Below are positions 1-11,580 of a stretch of DNA of 64,000 bases, piece by piece (positions within the stretch are counted from its first letter, which is position 1; each line of letters starts with the position of its first letter). The notes below the pieces were generated by a model, which saw only the letters and a list, made by a program, of their open reading frames with translations, was not told where the DNA came from and did no database searches. Source of the stretch: Larix kaempferi (taxonomy: Eukaryota; Streptophyta; Pinopsida; Pinales; Pinaceae); assembly GCA_027924585.1 (NCBI GenBank), contig BSBM01000609.1, forward strand, positions 616,001 through 680,000, read 5' to 3'. Made by a program: the position numbers and the translations under genes.

Positions 1-1271
1 TGACTATTACTATAATAGTTGTAACATAAAAGGAGTAATACATATATAAATTGTTGTAATTATATGATGATGTTATATTGTTTATTGACTATGTAATTTG
101 ATGTTGTTGTCAACAAAATTAATAGTTAAGATTAGTATGGCCATAAAATGGTTGATTTCTAGATAAAAAGAGGAGTAGCTCTCATGATAGGAATCAGATA
201 TATTATGATGACATGTGCACATAATGTTACTTGACGAGTTTACCGAAGTGGTCATATGAAAATAGAGAGGATGAAATGAGGTAAGAATGTGACAAGATCA
301 TTAACTTAGAAATGATGTTAGTGATGGAAGGACTAGGAGTTAAATTTTAATGTGTTCAACTAAGTCACTAAGTTACGACACTTTCGTATCGAATTGAGAA
401 TCAATTTTATTAGCAATCATGAAGTTGGAATTATTCTTCACTAAATTTGCTAGTATAAAAGTTTGAATGATATTCAGGGTTCATATACTTTGATAAGGGG
501 TTTTGTGCCAAGAATATTATCGATTTGTTGTAAATGCTTATTTTATGAAATAAAGGCGATGGCTTTGCAAGTATGCACTACTATTTTGTAATCATGCTTT
601 GGATTGTGAAAAGAGAGAAGTTAAACTTACTTGAATTATAGAATCTTAGTTGTGCTTGAGTTAGGAAGAGAGGAAAACCTTACATGACTTTGTTTATAAA
701 AATCTGAGATTATACTTTTAGCTACTAAGTTAATGGCACTCCAGTATTTAATTATACTTTGGATTATGAGAAGAGAGAGGTTGCATGTAACATTAGTTTA
801 GTAATGGTTAAGGTATGTATTGAAGAACAAAATTGGGAAGGGTAAATTCCTATTTTGAAATTCGGACATTGTTTTAAACATATGATAGTTATACGTAATT
901 ATGGAAAAAGGAAGAAGTTGGAATTGAAGATTTTATCCCTTATGTGGAAATATGTTAGTGTTTTCAGTATTTTTGTAAAGGATATACTTATAGTTTTGTT
1001 GAATCGAAATAATTTGTTATAGACGATTTCAACCTTGGTGACAATTAGTGAGTCAAGAGAGAACTGTTGTGGGGATTACTACACTATGAAAGGTGCGATT
1101 TAGTTATATTATCAATTATGCAATTTAAACTTATATGAGGGTAGAAAAGAAGAAATGAAATGTTATTATCAATTGTGGTTATGTTGAAGAAATGAATGTG
1201 GAAAGAAAGTGAAAACTCACCATGGAAGCACATGAGACTTAACTTCAGGACGAAGTTTTAATAAGAGGGGG
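1..1271 (+). mobile_element. 3' internal part of a Ty3-type LTR retrotransposon (decayed)
   Basis: This stretch ends in the purine run AAGAGGGGG directly before TGTATGTAATGCCC. That is how the polypurine tract and 3' LTR junction of plant Ty3/gypsy elements look, so the DNA to its left should be the 3' end of the element's internal region. No reading frame here is long enough to name a domain, and I see no integrase or chromodomain motif. A short diverged direct repeat is visible: a stretch near 590-635 resembles one near 750-790. The element's 5' part lies outside the window. The assignment rests on the junction, not on protein similarity. Confidence 0.45.
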
Positions 1272-3371
1272 TGTATGTAATGCCCGCCTCGGTACTTTAA
1301 CTGATTAAACTAATGAGGGTACTAGTTTTGAAATGAACCGGCTAAGTAAAACACGAATCATTTGAATTTACTTTGAGAATGCTTTAAAATGAAAATGAAG
1401 AATAGTGTATATGCTCGACTGATTGAGACATGATGATAAATGATGAATAATTTGTATGCTCGACTGACTGAGATACTAGAATGCATGATGTAAATATTTT
1501 ATATAGTGCAGCGCTACTAATGTGTGCTTGAGTGTGTGCAGTGGCAAGTAAGACGATACCGACTGACCCACAAGGAAAATTTAGGGGTAGTAAGAACGGA
1601 AAGAACACATAGGGTACGATGACTGATTGTCGACCCTGGATTAGCAATCCACACACGGGTGAAGCCATTTCATCTCACCCGAGGAAGCGTATGCCGTACG
1701 GGCAAAGCCATAATGATTTGGTCGTGTACGATGAGTTGAGGGGCGTGCAATAAGGAGAGCCTTATCCCTCAACATCCCTTAGTCTCCAAGGAGCGTAGTT
1801 GAGAGATCGCGGTAACAGTTCCCGGTCGCTACACAGTACTCCCCATAAGAAGGAAGAAATGAAATTGTTAGAAGAGCTCGCCGAAGAGGTACCTGGACAA
1901 AGAACAAGAGGAAGAAAATTAATCAATTGTATAAATGATAAATTTCACATAAGATTTAAGAAATACTTTATTTCATTTTGTTCTATTTTATTAATTTGAA
2001 TAATTATATTCAATATTTTATTTTTAATTGATTTCATTAATTTGAATTATTCATTTTAATTGATTTTTATTAACTTGAAAGAGAATTGAAGAGATTGATT
2101 TGATTCAATATTAAATTTAATCAATTGTGCTGATTGAAAAAGATTAATAATAAGAGAATTATTTTTATTCAAAGATTTTAATTTAATAGATTTTATTATA
2201 TTGAATTATCCTATACAAATTCTATTCTTGATTTCATTAATTAAATTTCTTATTTTAATTAATTTTATTATATTGAAAAGGGGTTAAAAGATTGACTTTA
2301 TTTATATTAAATTTGATTAATTTTATTATTAAGAAAAATTATTATTTATTCAAAAGATTTTATAGACTTTATTATTTTAAATAATTCTATTAAAGATTCT
2401 ATTTAATTGACTTCATTATTTTGAGAAAGAATTGAAATAGGTCATTAATAAAAGAATTGTTTTTCTTTTATTAGTATTCAAGATTTTACTTTAATTAATT
2501 TTATTATTCATTTAAATTATTTTATAAAGAGGAAATTTAAAATAGATTATACTTTTAGTAAAAGGAATCATCTTTTAATTCAATCTTAATATTAGGAAAA
2601 GACAGAAAAGTAGAAAGCAATAAGTATAACTAAAAGATTGTTAAGTAAACTAAATGATAATCAAAAGAGAAGTAGAACTCTTCTACACCTAGCTCCCACT
2701 GATCTAGGGATTTAGGTGCACATTAAAGACATTAAGAAGACACATGTGTTTGAGAATATTAAAAATTAAAATATTAAATTAAATTAAATATGTGTATGGA
2801 TAGACACATGGCACACAGGATTTTGCTATATAATGAGGGAGGAGAAGGAGAGAAAGACATCTCTTGCTCCCTAATGCTGGATGGTCATCATAATCTCAGA
2901 TTGTGTTATGATCCTTGGAGTTGGGATTAGTCAGAACGGGGATTGGGAGATCCTTTCGGGAGGCTAGCTTGTGTGTTCTTGCGACCCCATTTGCTCGGGG
3001 GTTCGGGGTGAAGAAGAATAACCCCGATACGGTAGGGAGGTCAACCAAGGGGTCACTCGGTACTCGTTAGGAAATATGATTGGATCGTGTGGGAACCACT
3101 TCGAGGACTACATCGATTCGCTGGACCAACCGTCGAAAACAGGTTTGAAGTATTTAGTTTATTTATTTTGCTAATTCTTGTGGTGGAATGAATAAATCTG
3201 GGTATATAGTTTTATTTATTTGACATTCATGTACTACAATAGATGGAACTAGATCTGTGACCTCTATATCTTCTTTCGAAAAATCATGCTGGAAGTTCTG
3301 CAATTAATTATACTTATATTTTCAAATTCCGTGGAAGTCTTTTTAGGGAACCCGAAATGGGGGTCCTTACA
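1272..3371 (+). repeat. 3' LTR of a Ty3-type retrotransposon, about 2.1 kb
   Basis: The left edge reads TGTATGTAATGCCC after a polypurine tract. The right edge reads GGTCCTTACA just before the CT-rich array. TGTAA and TTACA form the short inverted ends typical of LTRs; the start could be 1272 or 1276. Inside, CTATATAATGAGGG near 2826 looks like a TATA box, followed by a purine-rich leader and a more GC-balanced 3' third, which suits a long U3 and a short R-U5. A 66-codon open frame at 1799-1999 is not convincing as a gene. No second LTR copy lies in the window, so the boundaries could not be checked by alignment. Confidence 0.6.
2827..2833 (+). promoter_or_regulatory. Putative LTR TATA box
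   Basis: TATATAA lies in the distal third of the LTR and is followed within about 30 bases by a purine-rich stretch and CATCTCTTGC. That is the expected place for the U3/R boundary of the element's promoter. It is inferred from position and motif only. Confidence 0.35.
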
Positions 3372-3860
3372 CTCTCTAAACCCCTAACACCTAACCGTTC
3401 CCCCCTCTATCTATTCTACTCCCACTAACCCTGACCCCCCCTCTCTCTCTCTATCTATTATAATCCCCCTCCCCGTTACCACTAACCATCCTCCCATCTC
3501 TCTCTCTCTCAATACTCCTCCTTCTCTCCAATTTCCCTCCTCCTTAAAAAACCCCTGACCCCTCAAAATATATATATTTATGTCCCCAAACCCCCCTCCT
3601 CCCCACTACCACTAATCACCCCCCCGCTCTCTACCCCCTCTTCTCTCTATCTTAGCTCCTGCTCCCAAAATCCCTAAACCCATCGATATTTATCTCTTTC
3701 TCTACCCCAACCCCGCTACTCCCCCTACCTTTAATGACCCCCCCCATCTTTCTCTCTACCCTAATTCTTCTAAATTCCCTCCTTCTCCTCAAACCCCTAA
3801 CCCCTCAATCTGTATCTCTCTCTCTCCCCGAACCTTCCTCATCCCCCTACCCCTAATCAC

Positions 3861-3911
<51 letters not shown>

Positions 3912-4340
3912 GTACTCCTCCCCCCCTCTCTATACCAACCACCTCCTCCCTCTAACCCTTACGAACCCCCTCTCTCACACTCTCTCTCTCTACTACTCCT
4001 CCACCTACCCCTAAACCCCACCCTTCTCTCTCTCCCCCAACCACCTAACACCCGTTACTCTCTCTCTCTCTCTACCCCTAACCCCCCTCTTTTTCTCTCT
4101 ACCCCTAACCCATGCTCTCTCTCTCTCTCCATAATCCCCCTCATACTCCCTCTACACCTAACCCTCCCCATCTCTCTCCTCCTACCACTAACCATCCCTC
4201 ACCTCTCTCTCTCTTTCCCCTCTACCCCTAACCCACCTATATCTCTTTCTCTCATAATACCCCTCCCCTACCACTAACCATTTCCCCCCTCCTCTGTCTC
4301 TCTCTCTCTCTCTCTCTCTCTAACTCCCTCTCTCCCATAG
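3372..4340. repeat. Pyrimidine-strand CT-rich / CCCTAAC-like degenerate array
   Basis: For nearly 1 kb the plus strand is almost only C and T with scattered A. Runs of (CT)n alternate with phrases such as ACCCCTAACCC and CCACTAACC, in loosely repeated units of roughly 40-70 bases. Pure (CT)n is longest near 3861-3895, followed by (AC)n to about 3911, and again near 4296-4320. The CCCTAAC phrases resemble plant telomere repeats (CCCTAAA) but are not in exact head-to-tail register. Long polypyrimidine strands can form triplex DNA. The array directly abuts the LTR end at 3371. No coding sequence was seen. Confidence 0.85.
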
Positions 4341-5459
4341 ACAATGTCTGATTGTGATAGGGAGGTTGTGGTCATGATGAAGACACACTTGCATTGCCAC
4401 AATGGATGAAGATGATGATAGCTGAATAATGGGAAAAATGAGGCCTGCAATTATTTAGCTTATATTTTTTTAAAATACAAAATCATATGTAGAAACATAA
4501 AATTAACATACTATAATGATGTAGATCTCTTCAAGATATTTCCAACGAGCTAAAGAACTCCAAAAAATTATGCCTTAGGGATAGAAATTTATGGCCAAAA
4601 TAGTAGAGTAGTTTTTATATTAAAAATAATGCACTTGCATTGTTTTTTGGAATGCTTGTGTGTTATAGAAACAGACATGGGTTATTTTTTATAATGCGAG
4701 TGCATGTTATAGAAATGTGCATGGGTTTCTATGATGCACGCGCATTCTTGCCACATTGTTCATCCTGCGTGGATGTTTGGCAATTTCCAAACCTCTGCAA
4801 AAGGAACACACACACGTTTTTGTGAACACAAATGTGTTTTTACAATTTTAGCGCTCTCACACTCCCGTTGCAAGGAAAGTGGGTACCATATTTGTGTGGG
4901 GACCCTTGATTGGATGTTTTAATCATTGAAGATGCCCCTAATTCAAAATTATGCTCAAGATGTAAAGCGGTGAAGGAAACTTTCCTCTATCATTGTTCAT
5001 GGTGGTCAATCCTTCTCCTTGAAGGAATGATTTAATAACACTTTTTTTTTTATTTCCCTATTATTTTTTTAGTTGAAGCAATGATTTAATATTTTTTTTA
5101 AATGTAGTAATGGTTTTGAAGAACCACTTCGAAGATAAATCTAGGTAAAGGACAATAGATGTAAGTGGAAGCAAGAGATTTTTCGATTTTCGATACAATA
5201 TTAACAACATAATTTTAATACTTAAACTATAAATTTATAAATATATAGAAAAAACTTATATTTATAGATAAAAAATGAATTTGAGAAAAGACCTTATATT
5301 TATCTATAAAAATGAATTTGAAAGTGATAAGTTTTAATTAGAATGCACACAAACAAAATACAAGTATGGACATCCATGTAATTAAATAAAGGAAAGTGAG
5401 CCGCCTTCATCAATTTTGAACTAGGTTTTGGGATTCTTCCTTCGGTATTTTGTTCATGG
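4341..5459. other. Intergenic AT-rich DNA with a dispersed repeat
   Basis: No gene is supported. The short open frames at 4640-4922 overlap in two phases and show no conserved motif. The right half, about 4880-5345, is a diverged copy of 57115-57460. Both carry phrases such as AGCGGTGAAGGAAA, CATTGTTCATGGTGG and GTGAAAGTAAGAGATTTTT-like text in the same order and orientation, so this is a dispersed repeat of unknown class. Confidence 0.6.
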
Positions 5460-5980
5460 CTACCCTGCAACATGGAGTCCGTTCCTTCGTTAGAAGGAAC
5501 TTAGTACCAACCATGTAAAAAAAGTGGGAATTATTTGTCATTATTGTTTTTTTCTGGATTTGTCGGCCTTGGGTTTTTTTTTTGTCAGTGTATTGTTCAG
5601 GTTTGTCTATTATATGTTCTTTTTCGATTCCATTTCCGTTCGTTTCTTGGGTGACTTGCTGCTTAAGTTTTCCTTGTTTCCCTTGTTGTGGTGTTGTTTG
5701 AATGGCCCATAAATATGGGGTTCCTCATCTAGTTTCCAGTGGTTATGGCCAAATTTCACATCCTTGTCTTTCCAATCCCCTGTCACTAGAAAAGGAGGAT
5801 GTTAATCTTGAGCACTCTGGTATGTTTATTCAGAAATAGGGCTTATATGGGGATAAGGAAAAGCTAAGACGCTGGCTAAATTCCTATAAGCCTCAGGATT
5901 TTAAATACCAGTATGTTCTATTTGGGAATCTTCAATATCGTAATGGGAATTGTGCACACTCTCAGCTCAACCTAGAGAAA

Positions 5981-7540
5981 TTGGTAGTTAATCATTTCTC
6001 TTTCCTCTTTAAGGATCCTGGGGGATATCCTATTTCAGTGCATCTCAACATTCTGAGTAAGTTTCCCTCTTTTCTCTTAGAAGAAGAGGGGAGACATATT
6101 GGAAAAGTGGTCACCTTGGACGAAATTGAAAAGGTGCTAAAAGGATTTGCCAATGATAAAATTCCCAGACCGGATGGCTAGCCAGTGGAATTTTCTTGGC
6201 TTTCTTTGACCTTCTTGGTGATGAGTTGTTGTAAGTTGTTAAACCTTCCAGAACAAAGGGATATGTGTCTAAGGCCCTAAATTCTACTTTTATCACTCTG
6301 ATTCCCAAATGTGATCGTCCAGAGTCTTTTTCTAATTACCATCCCATCTCACTGTGCAATCTAGTATACAAACTCATCTTTAATATTATCTCCAATAGAA
6401 TCAAGCCTAAACTAGCCTAGGTCATCTCCAAGGAACAGTTTGGGTTTCTTGGAAATCAACAAATTTTGGATGTATTGGGGGTTTCTCAGGAGGTTCTCCA
6501 TATAGTTAAAACTAGATATCTAGATGCTCTAATCTTAAATATGAATCTTATTAAAGCATATGATAAAGTGCACTGAAACTTCTTAAGACTCCTCCTTCTT
6601 CGTATCGGTATCCCACTTGATGTTACTAATTGGATCATGGCTTGCATCTATTCAGCATGCTTTTCCATCCTCATTAACGGTTCCCCCACTAGTTTTTTCA
6701 GTGGCTCCAGAGGTCTTCGACAAGGCTATGTATCCTCTTCTTTTTCTGTTGGTCATTGAGGGACTGAGCAGAGCTATAATTTTGACAAGAATTGAAGGTA
6801 AAATTCATGGCATTAAGTTCTCTTCTTCTTCGTCCATTATGCATCTTTTGTTCGTGGATGATGTGATCCTCTTTAGGATCGGCTCTACATAGGAATGGTC
6901 TATATTTGATGGTATTATTAACCTCTTTTGTTTAGCTATAGGAACATAAGTTAGTACCTCTAAATATTTATTTCTTCAGAATGGGGTTAATAATGAGGTG
7001 ATGAATCAGATTGGCTTGGTTTTTCCTTTAAAACTTAATATATTGACTCAGGCTTCGAGTATTCAATATATATTTTGAAACCCCTTAATTACATAGTTAG
7101 TGACTGGTAGTGGTTGGTTAAGAAGTTTGAAAGAAGGATCAATCATTGGTATTTTAGATTTCTATCTCTGGGTGGTAGGATTACCATGATGTGATATGTT
7201 TTGGTTAGAATCCTGGTCTACTGGTTGTTGCTTGTGAAAATTCCTATGACCATTGTCAAAGCTCTTTGACAAAGAACGTTTAATTTCTTATGGTCAAGAT
7301 CTGAGCTCGGAAACAAAATCCACCTTGCCAATTGGGCAATATTGTCTAAACTGAAGGCTTATGGTGGAAGGGACATCAAAAATTTTGTTTGGTTCAGCTT
7401 GGCGCTAGGGATGAAAATTTTTTGGTGAGCCATGTTTGGTTCATGCCTATGGAAGGACATCATTCATGCCAAATACCTTTGTAGATATTCATTGTTGTTG
7501 GTTGTGGAGCCAAATCTTCTAGTCTCATAGATGATATTGT
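5981..7540 (+). pseudogene. LINE reverse transcriptase (broken), N-terminal to post-RT linker
   Basis: This is the polymerase part of LINE ORF2, which copies element RNA into DNA at a nicked target. The longest open pieces are 5981-6181, which ends at a stop where the family has a Trp after PGPDG (here RPDG), and 6617-6892, which carries THLLF-like context as MHLLFVDDVILF. The family normally has F/YADD, so FVDD keeps both catalytic aspartates. Between the pieces the same protein continues with in-frame stops, for example after KPKLA and after KVH. After RT, the linker typical of plant LINEs follows (INHWYFRFLSLGGR near 7140). It continues beyond 8037 after the inserted LTR. Not functional. 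Confidence 0.85.
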
Positions 7541-8037
7541 ATTAGCCGTGTTTGTACCCCAGTTCTATATGATGTGTAGGTGGACTGTACACTCACCCCA
7601 GCGGGGGGCCCATCCCCCCTGGGTGGGGGGTTCGGGGGCAACGCCCCCGAAGAAAATTTTTGGGGCTGTTTTCGCCAGCTGTTTTGCGGGCCCATGGTTT
7701 TGGGTATCCCGTGGTATTTTCCCATTGTATTTCCCTTATAAAAGAAAGACATTGTAATACGGCTAGGGTTGATGTATTAGGTTTTATGCATTGTAAAGAT
7801 CTTTGAGATCTAGAGAGAGACTGTAAAACAGAGAAGAGGAAGTGCAGCGGTTGTGCTGCAGGTTGTATCCCTTCGACTTGCTGGACGGTAATAATAATAA
7901 GGACTGGCAAATTCAGTGTGGACGTAGCCCAAGTTGGGTGAACCACGATATATCTGTGTCTCTCTTGTAATGTGTATGTGTGATTATATTTGCATTTCTG
8001 TTTATTGTTATTGCTCTGCAATCCTGTTTTTCTAACA
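7541..8037 (+). repeat. Solo LTR of a Ty1/copia-type element
   Basis: About 500 bp interrupt the LINE frame. The insert ends in TTTTTCTAACA after text typical of copia U5 regions (GTGGACGTAGCCCAAGTTGG, then a T-rich end). Its left edge reads ATTAGCCGTG, or TGTATTAG if three bases earlier. ATTGT occurs directly before (7536-7540) and after (8038-8042), and removing the insert plus one ATTGT rejoins the LINE, so this is a 5-bp target duplication. A TATAAAA box lies at 7737-7743. U3 holds a GC-rich block with the perfect inverted repeat TTCGGGGGC-AAC-GCCCCCGAA. The open frames here on both strands (up to 142 codons) are chance frames in the LTR. Confidence 0.8.
7737..7743 (+). promoter_or_regulatory. 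TATA box of the copia solo LTR
   Basis: TATAAAA sits mid-LTR, about 60 bases upstream of AGATCTTTGAGATCTAGAGA, a short palindrome-bearing leader. Position and sequence suit the LTR promoter. Activity cannot be judged. Confidence 0.4.
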
Positions 8038-9441
8038 ATTGTTCACCTGGATCAAAGATAATTAGAAATCGGTGCGTGGTGCTTTCTTTGTATGGAATGG
8101 ATTCCTATGATATTTTATGTGGATCAGTAAGGCATTGTCCTGGAAAATTGGCAATGTTGAGAAATTTTGGGTGGGCATTGATCCCTTTGTAGGCTATGAT
8201 GATTGTTACAAGCTCTCTCCCTTTATTACAGACTACTTGGCAAAGCTGGTTTTTTCCACCTTAAATCATACTAAAAGATCATCATGGTTGGGGGTTGATT
8301 GTTCTTACTGGATCACTACGGCATATCTTGGTCTTGGTAGTCGTTGGGATGTTGAGTGGACTCAGTATATTGAATCTTTGAATAGGATTGGTATTCACCT
8401 CAAGGAGGATGATGATGTGGTGGTCTAGGAGGCGAATAATTCTTGTGGTCAAGTCACATAAAAAGACACTTATTTATTCATTTCCTAGGCGCATTCGCTC
8501 TCTACTCTGCAGTGGTGGTATCATAAAATTTGGAAGTGGAGATTGAAGCTCTAAAAATTAAATGTTTCATTGGTTGTGTTATGAAAATTGTATCCTTACT
8601 TGGGATAAATTTATGAAAAGGGGCTAGAAGGGGCCCAATGTGTGTATTCTATACAAATATGATGTCGAATCTGTAGATCATATGTTTGTGCATTGTTCCT
8701 TTTCCAAGTAGTTATGGTTGGAATTATCTTATCTTTTATCTTTTTTCTATTAATTGGGAGTCTTCATCTTTTATTGTCAATCTAGAGCAGTGGAAACTCT
8801 CACAGTATCATCATAATTTGCTTCCAGTTTTCATAGTTTGGGAAATATGGAATGCAAGGAACAAAGCTATATTTGAAGATAGGAATCCTAATGTGGTCTC
8901 CAACAGTATCTGAGTTCTTGGCATTTACAAATATTATTCATCCTCCTCGGTTTCTAAAAAATCCAGAAGGATTCAATCCTTTACTGTTGTCTCCTATCCA
9001 GCTGGTTTTTTCAATGGTGCATTAGTCAACTTGAATACTAGAGCGGGTATGTTTGTGAATCTCAGCAAAGATCATTTTTTCTATCTCTAGTTTTTTGGAG
9101 GCATAGGTTCTAATACTAGAGCCGAGCTACTAGTGCTTTGGGGTCTAGTTTTTTCTGCTCGTGCTATTGGTGTCCCAACTTTAAACATATTTGGTGATTC
9201 GAAGACTGTGGTGGATTGGGATAACAAAGGTTCAAAGCTTCAGATTCTTACTCTCGATCACTAGTGTTCTAGAATATCTAACATTCTCGGCTCCTTTAAT
9301 TAGTTCAACATCTCGCACATTGTCCAGGAACACAATTCCATCGTTGATCATCTCTCCAAGAAAGCTATTAGGATCCATCTGAGTCTCCTTTTTATGGAAG
9401 AAATCATCAGGGATGAGATGGTCCATTCGGACTTAGTGTAG
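8038..9441 (+). pseudogene. LINE ORF2 C-terminal part: zinc-binding linker and RNase H (broken)
   Basis: This is the continuation of the LINE after the solo LTR. An open piece at 8117-8428 carries KIGNVEKFWVGIDP, a block common between RT and RNase H in plant LINEs. The RNase H domain follows in one frame from about 9001: FFNGA at the first catalytic position (family FDGA, so Asp is replaced by Asn), then RAELLVLWG with the catalytic Glu, FGDSKTVVDW with the second Asp, and QEHNSIVDHLSKKA near the end, closing at TAG 9439-9441. RNase H would remove RNA from the RNA-DNA hybrid. Several stops occur between 8430 and 9250, and the Asn change alone would impair catalysis. Confidence 0.8.
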
Positions 9442-9689
9442 ATCTTTCCTTCTTGAACCACTTTGGCAGTTCTTTTTGTATCTCCTATATCTTCTAGAAG
9501 GTGGTCATATTGGTAAGCACCTCTATGTGCTTGGATGGTCATCTGATCTTTGCTATTTTTTTGCTATGTTTGGTTGTCAGATTTTGAGGATAGACTTAGG
9601 ATCCTTTGCCTTGACCGGGATCTTGGTTTCCCGGTGAATAGTTTGCAATGATGTATTGAATCACATTCTCTTTGATTCTCTTTTGAATA

Positions 9690-9694
<5 letters not shown>

Positions 9695-9738
<44 letters not shown>
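9695..9738. repeat. (AT)22 microsatellite at the LINE 3' end
   Basis: A pure AT run directly follows CAAAA at the apparent end of the LINE, so it may have grown from the element's A-rich tail. Confidence 0.95.
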
Positions 9739-9740
<2 letters not shown>

Positions 9741-10261
9741 CTATTTGAAAAAAAAAAACTAAAGAAAGTAAAATATTTTAATATTTTTTTATTGAATAAA
9801 TGAATAAAGTCATATAACCATTTATTCACCAACCAAGCTCTTGAAGTGAACTATGGTATTATTGGGCCACAATATTGCTTAAATCATGTTATTACATGGA
9901 TTGCATGGGTATCAAAAATTTCTTCCACGTGTCACACACTAATAAAAGGAGTCTCTAATTCACTAGGATTTGAGGTGTGATATAAATGTGAAAGCTGATG
10001 ATTTGAACTAGCTAGAATCACATTGCCGCGAGATGAAATTGTATGGTAACAAGTACTTCTTAGAGTCATATCAACAACATAATGAAACCATGATGCAATT
10101 TGTGTGGTTATTGAAACCATAATGAAACGAAGAATAAATCTGTGCGAAACATAATGGAAATATTCTATAATTTATGTGATAACAAATAATAATTTATTGT
10201 TAAAAAATAAATGGATTTTTAAAAATTATAGAATGTTTTTTTTTTAAGTTTAACAATTTAA

Positions 10262-10740
10262 GTTGTCTTTATCACTTACGGAGATGCGCACTTCTTACGG
10301 TAAGACACAATGGAGCCCATTTTTCATCGATGGACATGGCTATCTCAAGTTTTTCTAGTTTAACTGACTAGCCAATGATTGTGACAAAACTATAGAGTCC
10401 ATCATACTCCAACATGAAGAGTTACCATCCTCTTATCATTCTTGACCATGACATTGAACCAAACCTTGATCTTAAACGCTAACAATGCTAAATCTGAATA
10501 GAACCAACTCGGTAGAGACAACATATATACCAAATGTCTTGTTTTAAGAATCGATGCCATCTTGGTACAGAGACCATATACCAACGACACAACGAGGGAC
10601 CGGTTAGGTGATGAAAGTTAAATATATCAATTTCAAAATTAGGTTAATCATAAATATGTGACTAAGTTCATAGATGAAGACACTAATCATTTTCTTCCAC
10701 TGTGCACTACCATCTGCATCATTACGTGGCTTCGTTATAT
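10262..10740 (+). repeat. Diverged copy of the 58010-58440 segment
   Basis: Both segments share GGTAAGACACAAT, ACAGTTACCATCCTCT-like, TGACATTG, AACAATGCTAAATCTG, CAACTCGGTAGAGA and CCATATACCAACGACACAAC in the same order. Here the reading frame seen in the other copy is broken; only a YTNDTTRDRLGD-like peptide remains. The origin is unknown: a gene fragment or a repeat family. Confidence 0.7.
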
Positions 10741-11480
10741 TTATAAGATAAGTGTTTATATTTTATGAGATGGAGTAATAAGTATGTTTTTCCTAAATTA
10801 CGTGAGGATGAAACACGTGTATTGTTCATATTGATTTTGTTAGCTTCTTTCCAAATTCGAAATAAACAATTATAAAAATAAAAATAAAAAATCACTAAAA
10901 AAATATCAACCACAAATCAATTTTAGATTGTTTATTGAATAGTATTATTAACTTTGTATGGTATTGGGACTCTTATTTTAATGACCTATTTACTATTAAG
11001 AAAATATACTTTGTAAGAAAATATACTATTTTGTTTGTCTTTGATTGGCAATTCAATGCAAAAATCAATAGAGATACTTACATTAGTCAAACCATGGAGT
11101 AAGCCTTTTACCCAATAAGTATGGTTAGATTCAACATTGGGGGTTAACTACTTCATTATATGAAGACAAAGTTTAAAAAAATAATGAGGGTAAATACTTT
11201 GTAATGGTAAAGTGAAGGTGCTAGTTTATAAAACTAGCACAGTTACTTAACTTGTGGCGGGTGAACATCGATAGGTCATAAGTTAAGTGTTATGAGCAAG
11301 TTATTGTTACTTGTTCTTGCACCGAGTGAAACGAGATGCTCTACAGCCCAGTATTGAGGAGATGTTGTAACGTTTGTGATGTAAAAAAAAAAAATCCATG
11401 TTGGTTCATAAACTAAAATATTATGAAAAATAATTAAAAACTAGATGTTCGTTTATAAAATAAAAACTTAAAACTTAAAC

Positions 11481-11580
11481 GTGGATCTATCAATCAAGAG
11501 AGATCAAATTTCTTGAGTTTAAATTTAAAATAAGAAATACACCTCAAGAAATTGGATCCCTCTCGGTGCTTGATAGATAC
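11481..11580. repeat. Imperfect inverted repeat (about 37-nt arms)
   Basis: Left arm 11481-11517 carries ATCTATCAATCA and AAATTTCTTGAG. Right arm 11543-11580 carries CTCAAGAAATT and GCTTGATAGATAC. The arms pair with a few mismatches around a loop of about 25 nt. It may be a foldback element; no target duplication was identified. Confidence 0.6.

Larger units (their letters stand above)
5740..9694 (+). mobile_element. Decayed L1-type LINE (RT and RNase H), split by a solo LTR
   Basis: A plus-strand non-LTR retrotransposon remnant. In order I can read the RT N-terminus (DEIEKVLKGFANDK near 6120), an ITLIPK block near 6292, an ISLCN block near 6345, a SRGLRQG block near 6705, the catalytic-site variant FVDDV near 6850, the post-RT linker, and an RNase H domain ending at a stop at 9439-9441. 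ORF1 and the endonuclease are not recognisable upstream, so the copy is 5'-truncated or internally deleted; the left boundary is approximate. The 3' end runs through about 250 bases of untranslated sequence into AAAA and a (TA)n tract. Many stops and frameshifts mean it is inactive. Confidence 0.85.

Noticed and set aside
3372-4340. Interstitial telomere array
   Set aside because: The CCCTAAC-like phrases are not in regular 7-base register and are mixed with long CT runs, so I describe it as a degenerate CT-rich array only.
5524-5712. 62-codon frame upstream of the first LINE as ORF1
   Set aside because: It is hydrophobic and Phe-rich with no ORF1 block or zinc knuckle; a T-rich chance frame.
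7593-8021. 142-codon minus-strand frame plus overlapping plus-strand frames
   Set aside because: They lie entirely within the copia solo LTR and cross its GC hairpins. No conserved motif; chance frames in non-coding DNA.
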